A stretch of DNA of 64,000 nucleotides from the NCBI GenBank assembly GCA_030440445.1, contig CP098528.1, forward strand, positions 2,542,001 through 2,606,000, written 5' to 3'. This DNA is from Halomonas sp. KG2. Its GTDB lineage: Bacteria > Pseudomonadota > Gammaproteobacteria > Pseudomonadales > Halomonadaceae. The notes below the pieces were generated by a model that was given only the letters and a program-made list of their open reading frames with translations, made no database searches and was not told the DNA's origin. Position 1 is the stretch's first letter. Every line of letters starts with the position of its first letter. Positions 8,835-16,983 of the stretch are shown here, one piece after another. Both the position numbers and the translations under genes were made by a program.

Positions 8835-10652
8835 CTAGTCGTTTACCTTGAGCACAGCAAGGAAGGCATCCTGGGGAATTTCAACACGCCCCACCTGTTT
8901 CATCCGTTTCTTACCGGCCTTCTGTTTTTCCAATAGTTTCTTCTTACGGCTTACATCACCGCCGTAACATTTGGCCGTCACGTTTTTACGCAGCGCTTTG
9001 ACTGTTGAGCGCGCGACAACCTGGCCACCAATAGCGGCCTGAATAGCCACATCAAACATTTGCCGCGGAATCAGCTCTTTCATTTTTTCCACTAGCAGGC
9101 GACCACGGTTATGCGCATGGTCACGGTGGATAATGACAGCAAGTGCGTCAACTTTATCGCCGTTGATCAGCACGTCCAGGCGAACCAACTTAGCCGCTTC
9201 AAAACGTTCGAAGTTGTACTCAAGTGATGCATAACCACGAGAAATAGACTTCAAACGATCAAAGAAATCCATGACCACTTCTGACATGGGCAGCTCATAG
9301 GTTAACTGGATCTGATTACCCAGGAACTGCATATCTAATTGCGTACCGCGGCGCTGCTCACACTCAGCAATCACGTTACCAACATACTCCTGAGGAACCA
9401 GAATACTGGCGCGCACGATGGGTTCACGCATCTCATCAACGTCTGCCATATCAGGCAATTTCGAGGGGTTCGATACGTATTGAATCTCGCCGTTTTTCAT
9501 GGCGAGCTCATACACCACCGTCGGCGCTGTGGTCAGCAGATCAAGATCATATTCACGCTCTAAGCGCTCTTGAATGATCTCCATGTGCAGCGTACCCAGG
9601 AAGCCGACGCGGAAACCAAAGCCCAATGCATCCGAGTTTTCCGGCTCATACTCAAGCGAAGCATCATTGAGCGCAAGCTTCTCAAGCGCATCCCGAAAGT
9701 CTTCGTAGTCATCGGCACTAACCGGGAACATACCTGCATATACCTGCGGCTTCACTTTTTGGAAACCAGGCAAGCGGGGAACATCAGGGGTTTTGGTGTG
9801 GGTGATTGTATCGCCCACCGGTGCTCCGTGGATCTCCTTGATGCCAGCGACAATAAAGCCTACTTCACCAGCACGCAAAATATTGGTCTCTTTGCGAAGC
9901 GGTGTAAAGATCCCTACTTCGGTCGCCCCCCAGTCACGCCCTGTGGACTTGATGCGGATTTTGTCGCCTTTGCGCAATGTTCCGTCGAATAAGCGCACTA
10001 GCGAGACAACCCCAAGATAGTTATCGAACCAAGAGTCGATAATAAGCGCTTGTAAGGGGGCTTCTGGATCACCCTTAGGAGGCGGAATATCCCGCACTAA
10101 CCGCTCTAATAAGGCGTCGATACCGATACCGCTTTTAGCCGACACTTGGCAGGCATCGGTGGCATCCAAACCGATAATCTCTTCGACTTCCTGTGCGACA
10201 CGATCAGGGTCAGCCTGGGGCAAATCAATCTTGTTAAGTACTGGGAGTACTTCCAAGCCCTGTTCAATTGCGGTGTAGCAGTTGGCAACCGATTGAGCCT
10301 CCACACCTTGTGCGGCGTCTACCACCAACAGCGCCCCTTCACAGGCGTAAAGAGAACGCGACACCTCATAAGAGAAGTCCACGTGTCCAGGCGTGTCAAT
10401 GAAGTTGAGTTGATAGACTTCACCGTCTGCAGCCGTGTAGTCAAGCGTGACGGACTGCGCCTTGATGGTAATACCACGCTCGCGCTCAATATCCATGGAG
10501 TCGAGCACTTGCTCCTTAAGCTCTCGCTCGGTCAAACCGCCGCAGGTCTGAATCAAACGATCTGATAGCGTCGATTTACCATGATCAATATGCGCAATGA
10601 TGGAGAAGTTGCGTATGTGCTTGAGCTTTCCGCTGGAAACGTCTTGAGACAT
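8835..10652 (-). CDS. lepA: Elongation factor 4 (LepA), ribosome back-translocase
   Basis: Translational GTPase that acts on stalled or assembling ribosomes. 605 residues, family length. G1 [10 protein letters not shown] near residue 20, G2 with [11 protein letters not shown]3 DTPGHVDF, G4 NKIDLP; an EF-Tu-like domain II, an EF-G-like domain V and the LepA-specific C-terminal domain ending in the Lys-rich [22 protein letters not shown]. Starts the lepA-lepB-rnc-era run; a gap of about 190 bp with two hairpins separates it from mucD. Confidence 0.98.
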   Translation of the reverse strand: MSQDVSSGKLKHIRNFSIIAHIDHGKSTLSDRLIQTCGGLTERELKEQVLDSMDIERERGITIKAQSVTLDYTAADGEVYQLNFIDTPGHVDFSYEVSRSLYACEGALLVVDAAQGVEAQSVANCYTAIEQGLEVLPVLNKIDLPQADPDRVAQEVEEIIGLDATDACQVSAKSGIGIDALLERLVRDIPPPKGDPEAPLQALIIDSWFDNYLGVVSLVRLFDGTLRKGDKIRIKSTGRDWGATEVGIFTPLRKETNILRAGEVGFIVAGIKEIHGAPVGDTITHTKTPDVPRLPGFQKVKPQVYAGMFPVSADDYEDFRDALEKLALNDASLEYEPENSDALGFGFRVGFLGTLHMEIIQERLEREYDLDLLTTAPTVVYELAMKNGEIQYVSNPSKLPDMADVDEMREPIVRASILVPQEYVGNVIAECEQRRGTQLDMQFLGNQIQLTYELPMSEVVMDFFDRLKSISRGYASLEYNFERFEAAKLVRLDVLINGDKVDALAVIIHRDHAHNRGRLLVEKMKELIPRQMFDVAIQAAIGGQVVARSTVKALRKNVTAKCYGGDVSRKKKLLEKQKAGKKRMKQVGRVEIPQDAFLAVLKVND

Positions 10653-10711
10653 CGAGTGTGTTCTGCCTTATGGGTGTGCAAGGTGTAGCTGGCTTTATAG
10701 AGCCAATATGC

Positions 10712-10733
10712 GCAGGCAATAAAGATTGCCTGC
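10712..10733. other. Perfect 9-bp inverted repeat upstream of lepA
   Basis: GCAGGCAAT and ATTGCCTGC flank the four-base loop AAAG. It lies about 60 bp before lepA, inside its likely leader or promoter. There is no T-tract on either side, so it is not a clear intrinsic terminator; it could be a leader hairpin or an operator. Confidence 0.55.
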
Positions 10734-10802
10734 ACGACTACTTTGCCAATGTTCGTCAAAAAGATAAGCGCTATTGTAGCGATATGCGCGGGATAGGAAC
10801 AG

Positions 10803-10827
10803 CAGTCCGGCGAGAACCGCCGGACTG
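10803..10827. terminator. Perfect 10-bp GC-rich hairpin after mucD, without T-tract
   Basis: CAGTCCGGCG pairs with CGCCGGACTG around a five-base loop, starting 18 bases beyond the mucD stop. The position suits a 3-prime end or mRNA-stabilising hairpin for the rpoE-mucD message. Missing uridines make Rho-independent termination doubtful. Confidence 0.5.
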
Positions 10828-10844
10828 GAGAGACAATCAGTGGA

Positions 10845-12263
10845 TTACTCTAGACGTAATGCCACAAATAGCGAGCGTCCATCTCGATACAAGCGCAATG
10901 GAATTGCACGATCATCTGGCAGTTCTTCAACAATTCTCAACAGCTCATCTGCCGAAGCAACGCTACGATGGTCAATGCTGACCAATATATCGCCCACACG
11001 CAGCCCCGCTTGCGAGGCAACACTGTCGGGGTCAACCTGACGCACTTCCACGCCACCACCAATATTTAGGCGCTCACGGGTTGCCTCATCAACTTCTACC
11101 ACGGCCACACCCAGACGAACCTGATTATTGCTGCTCGAACTATCGCTATGACCAGCTTCTGAATCAGGCCAGCTACCCAGTTCAAGCGTTTCAGTCACCT
11201 CTTCACCATCTCGCATCAGTGTTAAATCCACATCACTGCCAGGAGCAACGCGACCAATCAGACGCGGTAACGTGCTGGAACGATCAACCTCTTCACCGTT
11301 CACGGCAATAATGACATCCCCTGCTTGAAGACCACCTTGCGCCGCGGGCCCATCCGGATCTAGGTCAGCAATCAGCGCGCCAATGGCTTCCTCCATGCCA
11401 AACGACTCAGCAAGATCACGAGACACAGGCTGAATCATTACGCCCAACCACCCACGATTCACATGTCCGTCTTCACGTAGCTGGTCAGCCACATCCATGG
11501 CGACATTAATGGGAATAGCAAAAGAGAGCCCCATGAAGCCACCGCTACGCGTCAGTATTTGTGAGTTAATGCCGACCACTTCCCCCTCAAGGTTAAATAA
11601 GGGGCCACCGGAATTACCTGGATTAATGGCAACGTCGGTTTGGATAAAGGGTACATAAACATCACGAGGCAGCGTGCGGTTAATAGCACTCACAATGCCA
11701 GCAGATACAGAATGGTCAAAACCAAAGGGTGAGCCTATGGCAGCCACCCACTCACCGACTTTTAATTCATCGGAGTCGCCCAGATCAAGCACTGGTAAAT
11801 TGTTGGCATCCACCTTCAGTAGCGCAACATCTGTTTGCGTATCGCTACCCACCAGCTCTGCGGTGAGTTCTCGACGATCGTTTAATCGCACCAGAATTTC
11901 ATCAGCATCTTGAACCACGTGAGCGTTCGTCAGCACGTAACCATCCGCACTAATGACGAAACCAGAACCAAGTGACTGGCGCTCTTCACTGCGGTTTGGC
12001 CCTCGACTAGGGGGAGGCGTAGGAAAACTATCGCCAAAAAAGTGGCGGAATATTTCAGGGATATCCTGGCCACCGAACCCTTGAATAGAAGGCCCAGAAC
12101 TACGCTGAATCGTCCTGCTAGTAGAGATATTGACCACACCAGGGGCAGCGTCTTCTACCAATTTGGTAAAGTCTGGCAAGTTCTGCGCGTGGGCATTTTG
12201 CCCAACGAACAAAAATACAATAAAGCACAACCAAAGTGCGGAAGGAAAAACCAAGCGCTTCAT
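10845..12263 (-). CDS. mucD: Periplasmic serine endoprotease, DegP/MucD type
   Basis: HtrA-family protease/chaperone that clears misfolded envelope proteins and feeds back on the RseA-RpoE pathway. 472 residues: signal peptide cleaved near AHA-QN (residues 24-28), trypsin-like domain with triad H115 (LTNAHVV), D145 (TQTDVALLKV) and S218 (NPGNSGGPL), then two PDZ domains. A start six codons upstream is possible, but the ATG at 12263 has AGGAGC at good distance and a proper signal peptide (MKRLVFPSALW). Follows rseC as in the Pseudomonas algU-mucABCD cluster, hence mucD; degQ/degP are equivalent family names. Confidence 0.95.
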   Translation of the reverse strand: MKRLVFPSALWLCFIVFLFVGQNAHAQNLPDFTKLVEDAAPGVVNISTSRTIQRSSGPSIQGFGGQDIPEIFRHFFGDSFPTPPPSRGPNRSEERQSLGSGFVISADGYVLTNAHVVQDADEILVRLNDRRELTAELVGSDTQTDVALLKVDANNLPVLDLGDSDELKVGEWVAAIGSPFGFDHSVSAGIVSAINRTLPRDVYVPFIQTDVAINPGNSGGPLFNLEGEVVGINSQILTRSGGFMGLSFAIPINVAMDVADQLREDGHVNRGWLGVMIQPVSRDLAESFGMEEAIGALIADLDPDGPAAQGGLQAGDVIIAVNGEEVDRSSTLPRLIGRVAPGSDVDLTLMRDGEEVTETLELGSWPDSEAGHSDSSSSNNQVRLGVAVVEVDEATRERLNIGGGVEVRQVDPDSVASQAGLRVGDILVSIDHRSVASADELLRIVEELPDDRAIPLRLYRDGRSLFVALRLE

Positions 12264-12343
12264 GCAACAGCTCCTAATCAAGCAAAAGTACTAACCACGT
12301 ACTAAACACAAGGGAGTGCAACTCTCAGCGAGTTACAGGAGTA

Positions 12344-12790
12344 TTAACTGACCAGACGCGGGCGGAAGCGTTCCACTCGTCCGCGCAGTAGATATTTTAG
12401 GATGACGACAGCGCCAATTAAGGTACTAAAAAATAGCATCGCACAAACCCCATCACTCGCCCCCATTCCTGACGCCGTACCAGAAGTGATGATGGCAAAT
12501 AGGAGAGGTAATGCATAAACGAGCAGCGCCAGAATATTTACATCACTTTTAGTAACGGTGAACGAAACTGAGCTACCTATTGGATAAAGGCTTGAATATT
12601 GCGAGGGCAAACCGCCCGGATCAATGACGGTGCGTGGTTGACGGCGAGCTAACAACCCTGCGCCACATCCACGCCCTTCAGCACACTGCTGACAAGCGAC
12701 ACTGCTCGACACATCGACCACTATTCCTGCTCCAGAGTGAGCAATGACGGTGCCTGAGCGTACGATAGCATTGCAATCTGTAGTGTTCAC
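12344..12790 (-). CDS. rseC: SoxR-reducing/sigma-E regulatory protein RseC (MucC)
   Basis: Small inner-membrane protein of the RseC/MucC family, a minor modulator of the RpoE response also linked to SoxR reduction. 148 residues. The N-terminal part has the family cysteine motif CQQCAEGRGCG; two TM helices lie at about 88-106 and 112-132, followed by a basic tail (RGRVERFRPR). Starts at GTG, about ten bases after an AGGT. Between rseB and mucD. Confidence 0.92.
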   Translation of the reverse strand: MNTTDCNAIVRSGTVIAHSGAGIVVDVSSSVACQQCAEGRGCGAGLLARRQPRTVIDPGGLPSQYSSLYPIGSSVSFTVTKSDVNILALLVYALPLLFAIITSGTASGMGASDGVCAMLFFSTLIGAVVILKYLLRGRVERFRPRLVS

Positions 12791-12804
12791 AACGATGTAC
12801 CTGG

Positions 12805-13806
12805 TTATTCAAATTGCACTGACTGAACAATGCGCTGCAACAATTCAACGGGCAGCTCGCCGATGCCCACTAGTTGCCAGTTCTGATCTCCGACATCAAT
12901 CAACGACACAGCAGCGTTAGATACACCGACTCGATGAAGACCTTGCTCCAACGCTGGCTGACTGGCGGGCGACACAAACACGCTCACCGCCGCCAACCCG
13001 TCGCTATACACACGCTGGCCACTTTGCTGCCCTGGCTCCAATGGCTGCTCGACAAATCCTTCAGGCAGCCAAGTTACTTGCCAAGGCTGATCAAGCATCT
13101 GCTCATCGCTGGGTCTGGGCACTTCACCACTATAGGCGGTAGGAGAGTGAAGCTGGGTGACCTGGAAGGTTTCAAGGACACGGCCTTGAGCATCGCTAAG
13201 CACATGCTTAAGCAATAGCCCAGTCGCTTGATCGATCCACCAAGTATGTTGATATCGCTGACTATCGATAGGCGAAAAGCGAAGCTCTACAGCATCACGC
13301 TCGGCTACTCGTGTTTTATCCTGAAGCGTTATGTCATAGTACTCGGCGACATGCTCTGCCCATGCTTCTGGTGCAGATACTGAGTCAGACTCACCAGATG
13401 GAAACCAAGCTAAATGCCCAGCGATAGAACGGCGTTCAACGCTAACGGACGGGCCATCCAGATGCTGCACAACTTGTTGGCGAACGCCATCTCGAATGCG
13501 ATGGGAGAGCGCCAGTGTTCTAACCCCTATCGCATCAATAGAAACCGCACGCGCTTGAAATTCAAAGCAATGCCCAGCATAGACACTAGCCACTAGCCAC
13601 TCATGAGCAGTAGTGAAAGGGGCTTGGCTAGGAGCATCTGCGCAGGAAAGCGATGGGTAGCTATCAGCTTTCAAATGGAGAGGCAGTAAACAGGTGCTCA
13701 ATACGCACAGGCCCACTGCAAGCCTACCTCTACCTCTCCCGTAAAGATATTTACCTATCACGTTTCCAGCCACGCGGGCCCTCACTTGGTTAAAAAAGTT
13801 GGCCAA
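12805..13806 (-). CDS. rseB: Sigma-E factor regulatory protein RseB (MucB)
   Basis: Periplasmic lipid-sensing protein that binds RseA and shields it from site-1 cleavage. 333 residues in the longest form. A hydrophobic export signal (LAVGLCVLSTCLLPLHLKA) is followed by the LolA-like N-terminal domain (HEWLVASVYAGHCFEFQA) and the C-terminal RseA-binding domain (WQVTWLPEGF, VSVFVSP). The start is uncertain: the frame opens with TTG at 13806, while in-frame GTG codons at 13785 and 13773 would give a signal sequence of more normal length, the latter with GAGGG just before it. Confidence 0.9.
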   Translation of the reverse strand: MANFFNQVRARVAGNVIGKYLYGRGRGRLAVGLCVLSTCLLPLHLKADSYPSLSCADAPSQAPFTTAHEWLVASVYAGHCFEFQARAVSIDAIGVRTLALSHRIRDGVRQQVVQHLDGPSVSVERRSIAGHLAWFPSGESDSVSAPEAWAEHVAEYYDITLQDKTRVAERDAVELRFSPIDSQRYQHTWWIDQATGLLLKHVLSDAQGRVLETFQVTQLHSPTAYSGEVPRPSDEQMLDQPWQVTWLPEGFVEQPLEPGQQSGQRVYSDGLAAVSVFVSPASQPALEQGLHRVGVSNAAVSLIDVGDQNWQLVGIGELPVELLQRIVQSVQFE

Positions 13807-13817
13807 CGCACCTAATA

Positions 13818-14558
13818 TTAACGTTGTCCTAAAGGCTCCGTTACTGAAGAAGAGCGCATTAATGGCATCCAGCTATCACCACTTCCACCGGCAGCACCTT
13901 GCGCGTGCTGTTCAAGGTACGTCTTAAGCAGGCGAATCTGATCAGCATCAATAGCCAGTGTCTGCTGGGCCATATCTCCCTGGGGCGCATGGGGTGTTGA
14001 GAACCCAGCGTCGCTGACATTCATAAAGCCGCCTTGTCCAGACTGACCATTCACACGAAACGGCGTTTGTTCAAACATCGGCATTTCTGATGGCGTCATG
14101 GAAGCGGGTTGAGAAGCTGCAAGATTAACAGGCTGAACCTGCACACCACTGCCGGACTGGGCAGCAATGCTATCGCCTGCATTCTGCGCGCTACCAGACG
14201 TTGTATTGCCGTTGTTAAAGAACTGCACCCCGGTAATAACCATCAGTGAAACGGCAGCCGCTACCCCGGCACCACGGGCAAAGGAAAGTCCACCAGAACG
14301 AGTGGGAATAACCACGGTGTCGTCTTCAAGGGCTGGAGCAGGTTCATCGCGCAATCGATCCATAATGCCAGCAGAAAGATCAATGCTCACATCAACATTT
14401 CTTTCACGCTGCATCATGCTGCGCGCCAAATGGTAGCGCCGCCATGTCTCCGCCGCATCAGAATCGTCAGGCAATGACTTCAACACTCGGCGCAATTCAA
14501 GCTCATCACTTTCGCTATCCATCAATGCTGAAAGCGACTCCCGTGTGTTATGACTCAT
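13818..14558 (-). CDS. rseA: Anti-sigma-E factor RseA (MucA)
   Basis: Single-pass inner-membrane protein that holds RpoE inactive and is degraded stepwise under envelope stress. 246 residues, longer than E. coli RseA (about 216). The cytoplasmic sigma-binding domain is clear (RESLSALMDSESDELELRR, TWRRYHLARSMM); one TM helix lies at about 96-114 (GVAAAVSLMVITGVQFF); the periplasmic part is rich in Gln, Ser, Gly and Pro. Twelve bp upstream of rseB. The gap of about 300 bp to rpoE is unusual, since these genes are normally almost adjacent. Confidence 0.93.
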   Translation of the reverse strand: MSHNTRESLSALMDSESDELELRRVLKSLPDDSDAAETWRRYHLARSMMQRERNVDVSIDLSAGIMDRLRDEPAPALEDDTVVIPTRSGGLSFARGAGVAAAVSLMVITGVQFFNNGNTTSGSAQNAGDSIAAQSGSGVQVQPVNLAASQPASMTPSEMPMFEQTPFRVNGQSGQGGFMNVSDAGFSTPHAPQGDMAQQTLAIDADQIRLLKTYLEQHAQGAAGGSGDSWMPLMRSSSVTEPLGQR

Positions 14559-14736
14559 ACTTCACACCCTCACACTGTGTTATTAGAAGCGCTGCGGCGA
14601 CACTGCTACCCAGTGTGTACCACCACAGCCACTCCACAGGCCAAGACCTCGTTTCAAATCGCCAATTCCTAAACGCTTAATTATCAGCAGATTAAACTAT
14701 TTGACTACTGAACATTGAACGTTCACTTGGCGCTTA

Positions 14737-14790
14737 CTCGACCCAACTAAGATCGTCAGGTTCTATGACGCTTCACTTTCCAGACAGTTC
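14737..14790 (-). promoter_or_regulatory. Two overlapping weak RpoE-like promoter candidates in the rpoE-rseA gap
   Basis: On the minus strand GAACTG (14785-14790) and TCATA (14764-14768) are 16 bases apart, and GAACCT (14758-14763) and TCGAG (14737-14741) are also 16 apart. The sigma-E consensus is GAACTT, 16-17 bases, TCTGA. Both are imperfect, but their placement before rseA is suggestive. The gap 14559-14855 holds no gene that I can see. Confidence 0.3.
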
Positions 14791-14855
14791 ACAAAAAATC
14801 TAAAAACGTAATCAAATGTGAATTTAGCGCCCTAAACCTACCCCTATTCGGCCCC

Positions 14856-15455
14856 TTACTCATCACGACTGTTCCGGGCCGTTGTCACCAATGGGCGTAT
14901 ATGCTCATCAACCGCCTCACGGGCGCGAAAAATACGCGAACGCACGGTGCCTACGGGGCATTGCATCACTTGGGCAATATCCTCATACGCAAGACCATCC
15001 AGTTCACGCAGCGTGATCGCTGTGCGTAAATCATCTGGCAGATTTTCGATGGCTTCGTAAACGGCTGCTTCCAACTGATCCCGAGCAATCGATGCCTCTG
15101 GCGACTCAGCGTCAGCCAACCGTCCGCTCTGGTCAACCATTTCAGCATCGACAATATCCAGATCACTGCCGGGCGGCCTGCGCCCCCGAGAGACTAAATG
15201 ATTTTTGGCAGTGTTAATCGCGATACGGTACATCCATGTATAAAACGCACTTTCCGAGCGAAATTTCCCCAGCGCTCGATACGCTTTAATAAAGGCTTCT
15301 TGCGCCACGTCTTGTACTTCGGAGTGATCGTGAACATAACGTCCGATCAATCCAATAATTTTGTGCTGGTATTTTTTGACCAGTAGATCGAAAGCGCGTG
15401 TATCACCTTTTTGGGCACGTTCAACCAACTGCTGGTCTGTTTCACGAGTGCCCAT
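14856..15455 (-). CDS. rpoE: RNA polymerase sigma factor RpoE (AlgU)
   Basis: ECF sigma factor for the envelope-stress response. 199 residues: region 2 with VKKYQHKIIGLIGRYV and DVAQEAFIKAYRAL, SAFYTWMYRIAINTAKN, and region 4 with LPDDLRTAITLRELDGLAYEDIAQVM and GTVRSRIFRAREAV. The ATG has a GGGAGGGG ribosome site. A promoter matching its own recognition sequence lies upstream, indicating autoregulation. Heads rpoE-rseA-rseB-rseC-mucD. Confidence 0.97.
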   Translation of the reverse strand: MGTRETDQQLVERAQKGDTRAFDLLVKKYQHKIIGLIGRYVHDHSEVQDVAQEAFIKAYRALGKFRSESAFYTWMYRIAINTAKNHLVSRGRRPPGSDLDIVDAEMVDQSGRLADAESPEASIARDQLEAAVYEAIENLPDDLRTAITLRELDGLAYEDIAQVMQCPVGTVRSRIFRAREAVDEHIRPLVTTARNSRDE

Positions 15456-15833
15456 TCACACCCCCCTCCCGCTCGTGCGACGCACGCCGAGCGCTATTTC
15501 TCTTCGCCCTTTCATGTGGGCCTTCACAGCAAGCAGCATAGTGTCCCTTGGGCATTGGTTAATCTTAATGATGACAGATAATAATGAATGCTTCGCCTAC
15601 TACATTCAGTGTAAAAAAGTATTCAGTGGTACTTAGTGTTGCGCGTTCTTAGCGGGGCATCAAGCGCTTACACACACTCCCCCTCATTCCTCTCAACTTG
15701 ATCCACAGCTCCCACAAAATCTTGACCGTGACACTTTTCGTCTAGATCAAGTTCCGTAACAATTGATTTTTACCTGCCTGACACGCCATAGTAGAGCCAC
15801 TTTTTAGTCCATAGCGCACGCACAGGTAGCACG
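15456..15833. other. Divergent rpoE/aroF intergenic region, 378 bp
   Basis: No coding sequence. It holds a sigma-E-like promoter for rpoE at 15727-15755, leaving a leader of about 265 bases, and an AT-rich tract at about 15560-15625. For aroF a weak sigma-70 candidate is TTGATT with CATAGT 18 bases later, close to the gene. I see no TyrR box good enough to report. Confidence 0.6.
15727..15755 (-). promoter_or_regulatory. Sigma-E (RpoE) type promoter upstream of rpoE
   Basis: Minus strand: GGAACTT (15749-15755), a 17-base spacer, then TCACG (15727-15731). The -35 is a perfect match to the RpoE/AlgU consensus; the -10 keeps the leading TC of TCTGA. Transcription would start about 265 bases before the rpoE ATG. 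Autoregulation from such a promoter is established for rpoE and algU. Confidence 0.65.
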
Positions 15834-16910
15834 ATGTCAGATCAGCAGGTTAGTAACCTTAACGTCCTTGCACAGGATGTTCTCACCACCCCCGAAGCCC
15901 TTAAAGAGACTATTCCGCTAACAGAAGCTGCGGAACGCTGTGTTATTGAGGGTCGCCATACCATCCAAAACATCCTCGATGGTAAAGATCACCGACTTCT
16001 CGTCGTTGTAGGTCCATGCTCCATCCATGATGTCGATGCCGCACTGGACTATGCCCGTCGCCTGCGTAAATTGGCAGACCAAGTGAGCGACAGCCTGTTC
16101 ATTGTCATGCGCGTCTATTTCGAAAAACCCCGTACCACAGTAGGCTGGAAAGGGCTGATAAACGACCCTCATCTTAACGACTCTTTCGAAATTGATGAAG
16201 GCCTCCATATCGCGCGCAAGCTACTTGTCGATCTGGCTGAGCTTGGCCTGCCGCTTGCAACGGAAGCGTTAGACCCGATCTCCCCCCAGTATATGCAAGA
16301 CTGCATTAGCTGGTCTGCGATCGGTGCACGCACCACCGAATCGCAAACCCATCGTGAAATGGCATCAGGACTCTCCTGCCCAGTCGGCTTCAAAAACGGC
16401 ACCGACGGCAGCCTCGACGTCGCTATTAATGCCCTGCAGTCTGTTGCCAGCCCGCATAATTTCCTGGGTATCAACAACGCAGGTCAAGTTGCCATTATCC
16501 GTACACGGGGTAACGCTTACGGCCACGTCGTATTACGCGGTGGTAATGGCAAGCCAAATTACGATAGCGTCAGCGTTGCATTGGCAGAAAAAGAGCTTAA
16601 AAAAGCTGATCTTTCAGCCAACATTATGATCGATTGCTCTCACGCCAACTCTAATAAAGATGCTGGCCTACAGCCGCTGGTGCTCGAAAACGTCACCAAC
16701 CAAATCCTCGAAGGCAACAGGTCCATTATTGGTCTGATGGTCGAGTCAAACATTGGCTGGGGCAACCAGAAAGTTCCTGCCGATCTTAGCCAGCTAACCT
16801 ATGGCGTTTCCATCACCGACGCCTGCATTGATTGGGATACAACGGTTGAAACCTTTACCCGCATGAACGACAAGCTTGCGCCAGTGCTCGCCCAGCGCAT
16901 CGCACAGTAA
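15834..16910 (+). CDS. aroF: 3-deoxy-7-phosphoheptulonate (DAHP) synthase, class I
   Basis: First step of the shikimate pathway: phosphoenolpyruvate plus erythrose 4-phosphate gives DAHP. 358 residues, the type I-alpha length. Family motifs are intact: VVVGPCSIHD, YFEKPRTTVGWKGLINDP, IGARTTESQTHREMASGL, GFKNGTDGS, IDCSHANSNKD and the C-terminal GNRSIIGLMVESNI. The AroF, AroG and AroH isozymes differ in feedback amino acid; the sequence resembles Tyr-sensitive AroF but I cannot assign specificity from it. Monocistronic, closed by a strong terminator. Confidence 0.95.
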   Translation: MSDQQVSNLNVLAQDVLTTPEALKETIPLTEAAERCVIEGRHTIQNILDGKDHRLLVVVGPCSIHDVDAALDYARRLRKLADQVSDSLFIVMRVYFEKPRTTVGWKGLINDPHLNDSFEIDEGLHIARKLLVDLAELGLPLATEALDPISPQYMQDCISWSAIGARTTESQTHREMASGLSCPVGFKNGTDGSLDVAINALQSVASPHNFLGINNAGQVAIIRTRGNAYGHVVLRGGNGKPNYDSVSVALAEKELKKADLSANIMIDCSHANSNKDAGLQPLVLENVTNQILEGNRSIIGLMVESNIGWGNQKVPADLSQLTYGVSITDACIDWDTTVETFTRMNDKLAPVLAQRIAQ

Positions 16911-16931
16911 AAAACGGCTAGCAACCATAAG

Positions 16932-16969
16932 CGCCCCGCAAGGTAATTCGCCTTAGCGGGGCGTTTTTT
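16932..16969 (+). terminator. Rho-independent terminator of aroF
   Basis: CGCCCCGC (16932-16939) pairs with GCGGGGCG (16956-16963), extended inward by AAGG/CCTT with one bulged base, followed by six T. It may also stop dinG transcription arriving from the other side. Confidence 0.9.
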
Positions 16970-16983
16970 ATGGCTACCTTTTA

